40,157 nt of DNA, taken from IMG/VR virus record IMGVR_UViG_3300041409_000531, positions 1-40,157 of that record. One strand, given 5' to 3'. The notes below the pieces were generated by a model. That model saw nothing but the letters and a program-made list of their open reading frames with translations, did no database searches and was not told where the DNA came from. Below are positions 6,075 through 12,468 of this stretch, piece by piece (position 1 is the stretch's first letter; each line of letters starts with the position of its first letter). A program made the translations under genes and the position numbers. The stretch is from a virus.

Positions 6075-6088
6075 TGTCACCGGTGACA
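6075..6088. promoter_or_regulatory. 14-bp perfect palindrome, operator candidate
   Basis: TGTCACC-GGTGACA lies upstream of the proteasome-like gene. A possible -10, TACAAT at 6137-6142, follows, with no clear -35. No second copy is found nearby. Confidence 0.4.
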
Positions 6089-6275
6089 TACGGGCTGGGG
6101 GTTGTCAAGGCCAGGTAATGCGGGTAGTAGGTCATTTACAATGTTCAACAGGATAGGCGAACGAAGGGCGAAACTTCTCGACAAATGTTGCCAATGAATG
6201 CTAAAAGAATAAGCCTTTCAATTCAAGCGGTTGGCTTTGCCCCGTTCCCGCATCTTACTCTTTGGAGCATTCCTC

Positions 6276-7088
6276 ATGTCACTAGGCGTCGTCGTCAAAG
6301 GTTCCGAGGGGATTGTCTTAGCGGCCGATAGTCGCGTTACGCTGACGGCCACGGCGCAAGACCCGAATACGCCAAACGTCCAGATGCAAATCCCCGTCAA
6401 CTTCGACAACGCCACGAAATTGCTCACTTTTGCTGAGCCGAATCAGTGGATCGGGGCGGTGACTTACGGCGACGCGGTCATCGGCACTTCGCCCAACGAC
6501 ATACGCACCGCCCAAAGCTTCATCCCGGAGTTCGAGGTGGGGCTGCCGGAGGGCAGATTGCCCGTGCAGGAGTTCGCCCAGAGGATGAGTGACTTCTACT
6601 TGGCGCAGTGGCAGAATAAAATGCCAGCGGGGCATCAGTCGGCAGGGATGGTCTTTGTAGTCGCTGGATTTGACGAAGGCAGCGCTTATGGGTCAGTTTA
6701 CCTGTTCAACATCCCTAACACGCCCGCGCCGGAACAGCGCTCTGCCAATGATTTTGGGATAACCGCAGGGGGGCAGCACGAACACGTAATCAGGCTGGTA
6801 CAAGGGCATGACCCTGCGGTTATCGAAATAGCGAGACAGGCGTTAGGGCTCAACGCTCAGCAGGTTGACACTTTGAAGAACGCCCTCCGGCCGTTAAATC
6901 TCGGTATACCCTACGGCGTGCTACCGTTACAGGACTGCATAGATTTGGCGGTCTTTTTCATCAAAACAACGGTCGCCATCCAGAACCTTAGCATAGGCTT
7001 GAGGGGCGTAGGCGGCGGCATCGATGTTGCGGTAATAACCCAGCGGGAAGGATTAAAAGTCATCCAACGCAAAGCCTTGCACGGGTAA
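6276..7088 (+). CDS. Proteasome-like Ntn-hydrolase
   Basis: A 270-residue protein with start ATG 6276 and GGAG eight bases before it. The N terminus, MSLGVVVKGSEGIVLAADSR, matches the first strands of proteasome beta-type/HslV/Anbu proteins. Counting back from the conserved Asp (D18, family D17), Ser2 falls where the family has the catalytic Thr1, so it would be the nucleophile after removal of Met. Lys48 (NATKLLTF) may match catalytic Lys33 after an insertion. The family hydrolyses peptides within ring complexes. It is followed by an antitoxin/toxin pair with a 22-base gap. It looks like a host-derived moron; a role against host or phage proteins cannot be told. Confidence 0.75.
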   Translation: MSLGVVVKGSEGIVLAADSRVTLTATAQDPNTPNVQMQIPVNFDNATKLLTFAEPNQWIGAVTYGDAVIGTSPNDIRTAQSFIPEFEVGLPEGRLPVQEFAQRMSDFYLAQWQNKMPAGHQSAGMVFVVAGFDEGSAYGSVYLFNIPNTPAPEQRSANDFGITAGGQHEHVIRLVQGHDPAVIEIARQALGLNAQQVDTLKNALRPLNLGIPYGVLPLQDCIDLAVFFIKTTVAIQNLSIGLRGVGGGIDVAVITQREGLKVIQRKALHG

Positions 7089-7110
7089 TAACGATGGGAG
7101 GAAAGAAGTT

Positions 7111-7362
7111 ATGACGGGGACATTTACGCAGACCACGGAAACGATAGCCGAGTTGATGAAGGGAGTACAGATCGGCAACTTCAATCTCGGCAATTTCAAT
7201 CCGGCGGAAACTCGCCTTGTCCTCACGGGAGGCCAGCGGCTAGAGGCGTTCGTTAGCGGGTATGAAGAGGGCGGCGCGCGCCTGACGATGCTCGCCTCCG
7301 AACCTGTACTCCGCCGGGAGTGGAGTTCGCCGGAGGAAAATGAAGCGTGGGAAGATTTGTAA
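7111..7362 (+). CDS. Antitoxin candidate of the PemK/MazF module
   Basis: An 83-residue protein with GGAGG before the start. It lies directly upstream of a PemK/MazF-like toxin gene and overlaps it by 16 bases. The C terminus, REWSSPEENEAWEDL, is the acidic tail typical of antitoxins that wrap around such toxins (SPEExEAWxxL). The N-terminal part has no recognisable helix-turn-helix or AbrB fold, so autoregulation is uncertain. Confidence 0.7.
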   Translation: MTGTFTQTTETIAELMKGVQIGNFNLGNFNPAETRLVLTGGQRLEAFVSGYEEGGARLTMLASEPVLRREWSSPEENEAWEDL

Positions 7363-7679
7363 AGGGCGAGGTCGTAGTTTTACCCTTCCCGTTTTCGGAT
7401 TTGTCGAATACGAAAAGAAGGCCCGCCCTAGTGGTCGCCCCCTTACCCAGCAACGACGTGATTCTGTGCATGATTACGTCTAAGAACACGTCAGACGCTG
7501 ATGCCGTTCCCCTCACCGGGGCGGATTTTCAGTCCGGCTCTCTGAGGAAAGATTCAAACATCCGTCCTAACCGACTATTTACGGCTGAGGAGAGTATTGT
7601 GCTTTACTCGGTAGGCCAACTGCATGGGGCTAAGATTGCGGAAGTAACGGCTAGGCTTGTTCACATCCTTAGACGGTGA
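7347..7679 (+). CDS. PemK/MazF-like endoribonuclease toxin
   Basis: A 110-residue protein starting at GTG 7347, nine bases after GAGG. KGEVVVLPFPFSDLSNTKRRPALVV is the conserved start of the PemK/MazF family, and SLRKDSNIRPNRL...ESIV..VGQL is the usual second half. These toxins cut mRNA unless held by their antitoxin, here probably the overlapping upstream gene. On a phage such a module can stabilise the element or exclude other phages. The tract after the stop is an exceptional chain of inverted repeats. Confidence 0.85.
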   Translation: MGRFVKGEVVVLPFPFSDLSNTKRRPALVVAPLPSNDVILCMITSKNTSDADAVPLTGADFQSGSLRKDSNIRPNRLFTAEESIVLYSVGQLHGAKIAEVTARLVHILRR

Positions 7680-7752
7680 ACAGCGGTGCGGCGTTAAGTA
7701 CGAAGGTCGCGCGGCTAATCCTCATCACGCCGCATTACTTCTGCTTTGCTTC

Positions 7753-8370
7753 TGAAGTGCTTTTGAAGTGCATCTGCATTGCACATGCATTCCACTTGCA
7801 GAATCTGCCATCGGCAGCCAACCCCGATATATCTGAACGGGGTCACATTAGGACCCCGTTATATGCGAGCGGGGTGCCTCATGGCATAAGACACCCCTGT
7901 CTCATCGCATGTGACACCTCTGTATTATGGGACGATACACCCCTGTTCCGTGGGATAGGACACCCCTATTACGTCCCACAGAATAGGGGTATTCAGTCGC
8001 ATAGAACAGGCTGTTCAGTCGGACTGAATAGGGTCTGAACGGCGACATCTTGTCCACGTTCGGAGAAAAGGGGCAGTGTACTTCCTCCTTTCCCGGTAAA
8101 AAGGGGCAATCCACTGCCTCTTTGTCTGAAAAGGGGAAACGTGCTGCCCCTTTTCTCGGCACAAAAGCGGCAATGGGCTGCCCCTTTTGAAAAGGTGTCG
8201 TGGATGTCACCCTTTCGGAACTTTCGATAATCGAAAAGAATAGTTTTGATTATCGAAAGTTTTGAGCTGGCCGGCTGAAAGTTTCGATAATCAAAAGTTG
8301 CTCCTGTTCACCTGATGAACACCCCTGTTCATCAAAAACCCCAATGTTTTCCGTGCGTCAAATGACGCAC
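7753..8370. repeat. Hairpin-chain tract 1 (non-coding inverted-repeat array)
   Basis: No gene is credible here. The tract is a chain of inverted repeats in successive sequence families. Examples: AACGGGGTC/GACCCCGTT (7836-7860); a 23-bp-period block (about 7868-8030) with dyads such as GACA-CCCC-TGTC and TATTCAGTC/GACTGAATA; five AAAAGGGGCA hairpins (8063-8217) including GAGAAAAGGGGCAG/CTGCCCCTTTTCTC; three TTTCGATAATCGAAA-type palindromes (8222, 8244, 8282); TGATGAACA-CCCC-TGTTCATCA (8313-8334); and GTGCGTCA-AA-TGACGCAC in the closing box. Many arms can pair with either neighbour. Base composition is visibly less GC-rich than the genes around it. Confidence 0.85.
8333..8360. repeat. 28-bp shared box, copy 1
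   Basis: Identical to 10660-10687. It starts CAAAAACCCCAATG and ends GTGCGTCA; the last part opens a TGCGTCA-NN-TGACGCA palindrome whose two central bases are AA here and TT in the other copy. It closes hairpin-chain tract 1. Confidence 0.9.
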
Positions 8371-8398
8371 GGCTCCCCAATCGGAGCCGCATTTTTTT
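8371..8398 (+). terminator. Rho-independent terminator after tract 1
   Basis: GGCTCC (8371-8376), loop CCAATC, GGAGCC (8383-8388), then GCATTTTTTT. It would end plus-strand transcripts that pass through the toxin gene and tract 1, giving a long structured 3' end. Confidence 0.8.
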
Positions 8399-8440
8399 GG
8401 GTTGTGGGGTTTGCGTCCGTGATCTGTGTACTAGGGAGGG

Positions 8441-8494
8441 GGTGACACCAGAGACCCCTGTCTGTAGTGTCACCCCTGACACCAGAGACAGGGG
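8441..8494. repeat. Additional nested dyads beyond the terminator
   Basis: GGTGACAC/GTGTCACC (8441-8474), GTGTCA-CCCC-TGACAC (8467-8482) and CCCCTGTCT/AGACAGGGG (8455-8494) overlap one another. The CCCC centres are like those in tract 1, so this looks like a continuation of it. Confidence 0.7.
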
Positions 8495-8499
8495 AAGGT

Positions 8500-8810
8500 A
8501 ATCCCGAAATCTCTCTATATCCGGTAAATAGTAGTTTTTTTTCGCGGCGCCCGCCACCCACATCCTCTACACGCACGTGTTCATTGATGTTCGGCTTCTG
8601 TCTCTATCTCGCTATGTGGGGGGTTGGTTATCTCTTCGTCCCGATGCGGGTGATGTGAGACGGTCGGGCTGATGCTCGGTGTGTGTATTCGCTCTCGCTT
8701 TCTTCTTCGGCGCCCGCCCCTGCTACTCACGCGCCGTCGTCTCCGCCACATCCTCGCACCTACAGGCTATTAGATAGGGGCCGCCGGCCGATTTTGCTAT
8801 GGGCGGGATT
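8500..8810. other. Intergenic stretch before the PrimPol stop codon
   Basis: No gene, clear promoter or terminator seen. It has a T8 run at about 8533-8540 and pyrimidine-rich sequence. Short frames here have no coding character. Confidence 0.5.
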
Positions 8811-9830
8811 TTATGGGAGGAAAAGGTCGTTTGTCGGCGCCGATTTGTCTCGTAAGTACCAGACATTTCTTGTCAGGCGACGCATCTCAAGCGAGTCGAG
8901 CGGCTGCTGGCAGCGGAAGTCATTCGCCTGATTAAGCTCAAGCTCGATTTCAGCGAACGTGTGCCCCCGTTTCCGCAGGCTTCTGCCGTACCGAAACAGC
9001 GTGTCGTTGCGCTCGCCTGCTGGGATTGTTGCTTGGAGGCTGAATGACCGAAAATTCCCGCGTCTGAAATAGTTCTTCTGCCACTCTCGGCGAACCTTAA
9101 CGGGCAACTTCTCCAGCCCCCCGCAAGTGACCCACTTATACTGAAAGCCTGACTCGTGGATGCTCGGCGGCAAGACCACGAAAGAGCCGCTGCACTTCAT
9201 ATCAACACGGTCACTGAAGACTTTCACGGAAGTTTGGACGACCGGATCGGCCTCAAAGAAAAACTGGAAGCCTCTGCCCGTCTCGCTGGTCAGCGTGTCG
9301 TCGAACTCGCGGCAGAAAAACTCACCGGGGATTTCTTTCGTGTCCAGGTCTACCACGGTCATCCCTTGCACCGTCAGCCCAATATTCAAGTCCTGGTGTT
9401 TGTGGAAATAGTTGAGCGCCGCGCTGGTTGTGGCGTACTTGAGTCTCCACAAAGGTAAGCTCATAACGGGACGCTTGCCCCTCGGCTCGAAGGGGACAAT
9501 TTCCCACCCCGAGTTAAGGTACTGCTCAACCAACTCCCCCCTGTCTAATCCTGCCCAGACACCTGGGACTCGAAGATGGGGAGAGACGCTATTTGATAGG
9601 GTTCGCTTGTGAGGCGTTAATTTAAGTATTTCATGCCTAGGGTTTGCCCGCTTGCCGTTGCGGTAATAATTGATGATGACTTTACCCGCGTCTTCCAGCT
9701 CTTCCTTCGCCCTGCGTATTTGCCTGCGAGTAGTTCCGACCTCGGACGCCAGAGTCTCTTCCGTCTTCCAGCACACCGGCGGGAGGCGTCTGTAAAGTTC
9801 TTCGGCGATGGTTGAAAGTTTGCCGCTCAT
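8811..9830 (-). CDS. PrimPol (primase-polymerase) with N-terminal winged helix
   Basis: A 339-residue protein. Residues 1-75 look like a winged helix (ETLASEVGTTRRQIRRAKEEL). Residues about 97-260 form a bifunctional primase/polymerase domain: motif I VVDLDTK (D161-x-D163), GRGFQFFF (185-192) and VDMKCSGSFVVLPPS (209-222). Residues about 270-325 (GERNDTLFRYGRSLRKRG..) resemble a PriCT-like module. The family makes primers and can extend DNA. At the position where the family usually has His (GGxH) there is Gln188, so the active site may be altered. No helicase domain is fused. The gene stands alone between two inverted-repeat tracts. Confidence 0.82.
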   Translation of the reverse strand: MSGKLSTIAEELYRRLPPVCWKTEETLASEVGTTRRQIRRAKEELEDAGKVIINYYRNGKRANPRHEILKLTPHKRTLSNSVSPHLRVPGVWAGLDRGELVEQYLNSGWEIVPFEPRGKRPVMSLPLWRLKYATTSAALNYFHKHQDLNIGLTVQGMTVVDLDTKEIPGEFFCREFDDTLTSETGRGFQFFFEADPVVQTSVKVFSDRVDMKCSGSFVVLPPSIHESGFQYKWVTCGGLEKLPVKVRREWQKNYFRRGNFRSFSLQATIPAGERNDTLFRYGRSLRKRGHTFAEIELELNQANDFRCQQPLDSLEMRRLTRNVWYLRDKSAPTNDLFLP

Positions 9831-9876
9831 TTCGCCCGCCCCCTTTGCTCTAGCTGGTGGCGGTAGAAAAGAGAGA

Positions 9877-9904
9877 GGGCGGCGGAACCGTGGCCCCGCC
9901 GCCC
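9877..9904 (-). promoter_or_regulatory. Leader hairpin of the PrimPol transcript, attenuator-like
   Basis: GGGCGGCGG (9877-9885) pairs with CCGCCGCCC (9896-9904). On the minus strand the stem is followed by TCTCTCTTTTC just before the gene, so it may terminate part of the transcripts. Confidence 0.5.
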
Positions 9905-9962
9905 CTGATTAGAAATACAAATGCTCGAATAATTACCTACTACAAAGTCCATGACGCCGGGA

Positions 9963-9991
9963 ATTATACGCCCGACGTTCACCACAAGTAA
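9963..9991 (-). promoter_or_regulatory. Promoter of the PrimPol gene
   Basis: On the minus strand, -10 TATAAT (9968-9963) with a modest -35 TTACTT (9991-9986), 17 bp apart. The transcript would have a leader of about 125 bases containing the GC-rich hairpin. Confidence 0.55.
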
Positions 9992-10068
9992 AGGTTAAAA
10001 AAGCGCAAGATATAGTGGGCTAGGTATTGTGGTGGTTGAGGCGGGAGGCGCTAGAGGCGGGAAAGTAT

Positions 10069-10138
10069 TTCGGGGCGCTCACCTGTGTAGGTTGACTCAA
10101 AAGGCTTGTCATGGACTTTTGAGCGTGAGCGCCCCGAA
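10069..10138. repeat. Two-tier inverted repeat upstream of PrimPol
   Basis: Outer arms TTCGGGGCGCTCAC (10069-10082) and GTGAGCGCCCCGAA (10125-10138), 14 bp perfect; inner arms CTCAAAAG (10096-10103) and CTTTTGAG (10116-10123). It would fold as a long two-part stem in RNA or single-stranded DNA. It is not followed by a T-run on either strand. Confidence 0.75.
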
Positions 10139-10230
10139 CACCACGTATTATAACAGAAGCGCTCCATCGGTGGTAGCAGTTTCACTCTTGAAATCGGACT
10201 ATTTCAAGCCTTTTTAGCCTGTTCACGGTA

Positions 10231-10660
10231 CGAACACCCCCCTCGGAATATGACCCCCTCCAAAATGATAGCCCTATCAAAATGGAGCCCCTCCAAACTG
10301 GTGGGGGTCTTCGAAAGTGAAGACCCTTGATAATCAAGAATCTTAATAATCGAGTTTGTTGATTATCAAGGAAGTGAAGAATCGGGCGGGTGTGATGACA
10401 TTTTGTCCTGACTAGAATTTGTGCAGACAAAATGTCATCACTGAGGGCGTCAGGTTGTCGTGAGTAGTGATGACAAAATGTCGTGACTAGGAGCGTCACC
10501 TTGTCGTTACAAGAAACCACGTCACATCTGACGCCCTTTCCTCCGAAACCCTGTCAGGTATGACGGACTTAAAGTAGAAACCCCGTCAGATGTGTCATGC
10601 TTCCAAGCGAAAGAGCGTCAGATGTGGCGGGCTTATCAACGCTGCGTGGAGGGATGACGC
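10231..10660. repeat. Hairpin-chain tract 2 (non-coding inverted-repeat array)
   Basis: Same architecture as tract 1. Families include TGATAG-CC-CTATCA, GGTCTTC/GAAGACC (10306-10325), CTTGATAATCAAG with GATTATCAAG (10326-10370), TGATGACATTTTGTC/GACAAAATGTCATCA (10393-10440, 15 bp perfect) with a third GACAAAATGTC at 10472-10482, and several GTCA-N4-TGAC or GTCAGATGTG units (10520-10628). The GATAATC core is shared with tract 1. No credible gene. Confidence 0.82.
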
Positions 10661-10687
10661 AAAAACCCCAATGTTTTCCGTGCGTCA
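10660..10687. repeat. 28-bp shared box, copy 2
   Basis: Identical to 8333-8360 and in the same orientation. Together the copies bracket the PrimPol gene about 2.3 kb apart. It closes tract 2 and begins a TGCGTCA-TT-TGACGCA palindrome. Confidence 0.9.
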
Positions 10688-10780
10688 TTTGACGCAGTAT
10701 TGCAAGGGGCGTGCCCGAACTCGAAGGCCGAGGGGTGCGATTACTGGGTCTTCGAGAATCAGTTGCCGAAGGCTTAAACC

Positions 10781-10808
10781 GGCAGATGCCTCACGTGAGG
10801 CATCTGCC
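10781..10808. repeat. 28-bp perfect palindrome
   Basis: GGCAGATGCCTCAC followed at once by its reverse complement, with no loop. It lies in the gene-free tract between the shared box and the ParB-like remnant. As DNA it could extrude as a cruciform or bind a dimeric protein. Confidence 0.85.
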
Positions 10809-10993
10809 TCGAACCGGGCGGCTCTGAGGCCGTTGTTCGCCCGGCGTTGTCGGTTAGCGGTTCCGTTGAGACCGCCGCCGTGGGCAACGTTAAAAAGCCG
10901 ACCAAGCCGAACTCAGAATAGGCTCAAGCGGGGACGGCGGATACAGCGGGACTTCCGACGGGCGACGGGGCATACCCAAGAAGCCGTAGGTTC

Positions 10994-11087
10994 GGAGTCG
11001 TAACGAAGCTGCCTCCGTCACGAGCCAATAGGCGGCAAATGTGCAACGTTGCACATTTGAACAAGACGGACGGTTAGCTACGACTCC
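10994..11087. repeat. Three-tier nested inverted repeat
   Basis: Outer GGAGTCGTA (10994-11002) / TACGACTCC (11079-11087), middle TCCGTC (11014-11019) / GACGGA (11065-11070), and a central 24-bp loopless palindrome with arm CAAATGTGCAAC (11036-11059). It ends 45 bases before the ParB-like start codon, so it could also be a leader structure. Confidence 0.8.
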
Positions 11088-11132
11088 CTCAAGGCTCAAG
11101 AGCAACCCAAGTAGGCGCTGAGGAGAATCGCT

Positions 11133-11387
11133 ATGCAGACGTACCAAGAACACGAACTGAGTAAGTTACTCCCGATGATGGAGGAGTCCGACTTGGGTGA
11201 GCTTGCGGCCGACATTTCCTTGAACGGACTGCGCGCGCCCATCACGCTTTTCGAGGGGAAGATTCTCGACGGGCGGAATCGCTACAAGGCGTGCCATCTG
11301 GTTAAGGTCGCGCCTCGGTTTCGTGATTTGATTAGAGGTTACTGTGCAAGCAGTTTCTGCAAGACATTTTCGCAAAAATATATATAA
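11133..11387 (+). pseudogene. Truncated ParB/sulfiredoxin-fold protein
   Basis: An 84-residue frame with a good ribosome-binding site (GAGGAG). Residues about 6-65 match the N-terminal ParB/Srx nuclease-like domain: ELSKLLPMMEESDLGELAAD and GLRAPITLFEGKILDGRNRY. The family normally continues into a helix-turn-helix region; here the sequence changes after VAPRF to an unrelated tail and stops. The 3' end overlaps the convergent gene 11339-11911 by 49 bases. I read it as a fragment left by recombination, though a minimal ParB-like protein cannot be excluded. No ParA gene is present. Confidence 0.65.
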
Positions 11388-11911
11388 ATCCAGCGAGCTT
11401 TCTCGGCTTTCTCAGGCAGGTGCTCCATGTGATTTACAATCCAGCCAACAGTATCATCAGGCAGTGACTCCAAGTCGCCTAACTCACCACGCATACTGCG
11501 TTCGACCATGCGCATGAGTCTGTTCTTAGTTTCGTCTACCGAGGACGTATCTGCGAGCCCGAACAGTTCTGACAAAGTACCGACTATTAGCCCTATGATT
11601 AAAGCGGATTCGCCTATCACCATAGATGCTTGGCGACACCGGGCCGAGAAAGCGTTCACACTTTCGCGGGTCACTTCGGGCATTTTAAATGTCTGAGATT
11701 GGGAGTCAAAGCCGAACTGCGGAAGAGAGTAGAAGAATAAATGCCTGATGATGTCGGCATGTTCTTCCGAGTCAAGAGTACCGATTACCTCAAAGAAGTA
11801 ACTAAGCGTATTGATCGGCGTTTTCCTGATATATTCAAGATGCGCCGGGTGTACTACAGACAAGAAAGCACGTGTGCTCTCTGACAAGTCTTGACTGCCC
11901 GCGTCGCTCAC
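11339..11911 (-). CDS. Protein of unknown function (190 residues)
   Basis: A helical, acidic 190-residue protein with two moderately hydrophobic stretches (ASMVIGESALIIGLIVGTLS, about residues 95-115), possibly buried helices rather than a membrane anchor. No family is recognised. It is the last gene of the leftward operon from the divergent control region and overlaps its upstream neighbour by four bases. The 3' end runs into the ParB-like remnant. Confidence 0.65.
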   Translation of the reverse strand: MSDAGSQDLSESTRAFLSVVHPAHLEYIRKTPINTLSYFFEVIGTLDSEEHADIIRHLFFYSLPQFGFDSQSQTFKMPEVTRESVNAFSARCRQASMVIGESALIIGLIVGTLSELFGLADTSSVDETKNRLMRMVERSMRGELGDLESLPDDTVGWIVNHMEHLPEKAEKARWIYIYFCENVLQKLLAQ

Positions 11912-12159
11912 TTCTTACTGCCTTTCTCCTCTTCAGGGACTGCCATCAGCCAGAGGGCGTCAAACCGCTCGCGTGCTTGATGTGAGCCGTAAGCTTGATG
12001 CCAGAATGAGTAGGCCAAACCCCGCATGATTTTGCGAGCTTCTGCCTGCGCCTCCTCAGGAGAAAGTGATGATAGAGGCGCAATTTCCTGCACATATCTT
12101 GTTTCAGCGCCGGCATCGAGAGCTTGGGCGAACCCTATATGTCGTCCCGTGTCACTCAC
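11908..12159 (-). CDS. Small protein of unknown function (83 residues)
   Basis: An 83-residue protein: an N-terminal segment, then a helical region (SPEEAQAEARKIMRGLAYSF) and a lysine-rich end (EEEKGSKK). It overlaps both neighbours by four bases (ATGA), so all three genes of this leftward operon are translationally coupled. No motif recognised. Confidence 0.62.
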   Translation of the reverse strand: MSDTGRHIGFAQALDAGAETRYVQEIAPLSSLSPEEAQAEARKIMRGLAYSFWHQAYGSHQARERFDALWLMAVPEEEKGSKK

Positions 12160-12365
12160 TTCTTTCTGCCTTTCTTCATAGGTTTAGGCTTAGGGCCAGA
12201 TTTCAGGTTAGGCTTTGGCGCATCTGCCGGAACTTGATAGTAATAGCCGCCTCCGTAAGGTAGCGGCTGTTTGACTGCTCCATCGAGCAAGCCCTTACTC
12301 AACCAATTCATTACTGTGGTGTAAGCGACACCGACATCTTGAGCGTATTGTCGCGGCGTAAGCAT
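12156..12365 (-). CDS. Small helix-turn-helix protein (Xis/Cro-like candidate)
   Basis: A 69-residue protein if started at ATG 12365, eight bases after GGGGAAGG. Longer frames would start inside the promoter, so this start is preferred. Residues 1-45 (LTPRQYAQDVGVAYTTVMNW, then LSKGLLDG..) read as the helix-turn-helix of the excisionase/MerR-like helix-17 family; the C terminus is basic (KPKPMKKGRKK). It is the first gene after three TGTAG-N4-CTACA sites, so it may bind them and control both promoters. Whether it acts as a repressor, Cro or excisionase cannot be decided; no integrase gene is present. Confidence 0.7.
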   Translation of the reverse strand: MLTPRQYAQDVGVAYTTVMNWLSKGLLDGAVKQPLPYGGGYYYQVPADAPKPNLKSGPKPKPMKKGRKK

Positions 12366-12391
12366 CCGTTTCACCTTCCCCATAAAATCAT

Positions 12392-12405
12392 TGTAGTCAT
12401 CTACC
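12392..12405. promoter_or_regulatory. Operator 3, TGTAG-TCAT-CTACC
   Basis: Near-perfect copy of the TGTAG-N4-CTACA site (one mismatch), covering the expected start of the leftward transcript. Confidence 0.6.
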
Positions 12406-12408
12406 GAA

Positions 12409-12436
12409 ATTATACGCAAGAATTATCGGGATGCAA
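12409..12436 (-). promoter_or_regulatory. Leftward promoter
   Basis: On the minus strand, -35 TTGCAT (12436-12431), 16-bp spacer, -10 TATAAT (12414-12409). It drives the three-gene leftward operon starting at 12365. Confidence 0.68.
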
Positions 12437-12445
12437 TACCTTTCT

Positions 12446-12459
12446 TGTAGACCCCTACA
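12446..12459. promoter_or_regulatory. Operator 1, TGTAG-ACCC-CTACA
   Basis: Perfect dyad between the two -35 elements, so a protein here could affect both promoters. Confidence 0.65.
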
Positions 12460-12468
12460 TTAATTTTC

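Noticed and set aside
7676-8038. 120-residue open frame just after the toxin gene
   Set aside because: It runs entirely through the inverted-repeat tract, has no protein-like composition, and its content follows the DNA repeats.
7347-8217. Type III toxin-antitoxin system with the AAAAGGGGCA hairpins as RNA antitoxin
   Set aside because: The toxin already has an overlapping protein antitoxin candidate, and the array lies downstream with diverged units instead of upstream with near-identical ones. Kept only as a comparison.
7753-8370. CRISPR array
   Set aside because: Units are palindromic and change continuously; there are no constant repeats separated by unrelated spacers and no cas genes.
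10590-11003. 137-residue plus-strand frame
   Set aside because: It crosses the shared box and the 28-bp palindrome; the composition follows the DNA structure and is not protein-like.
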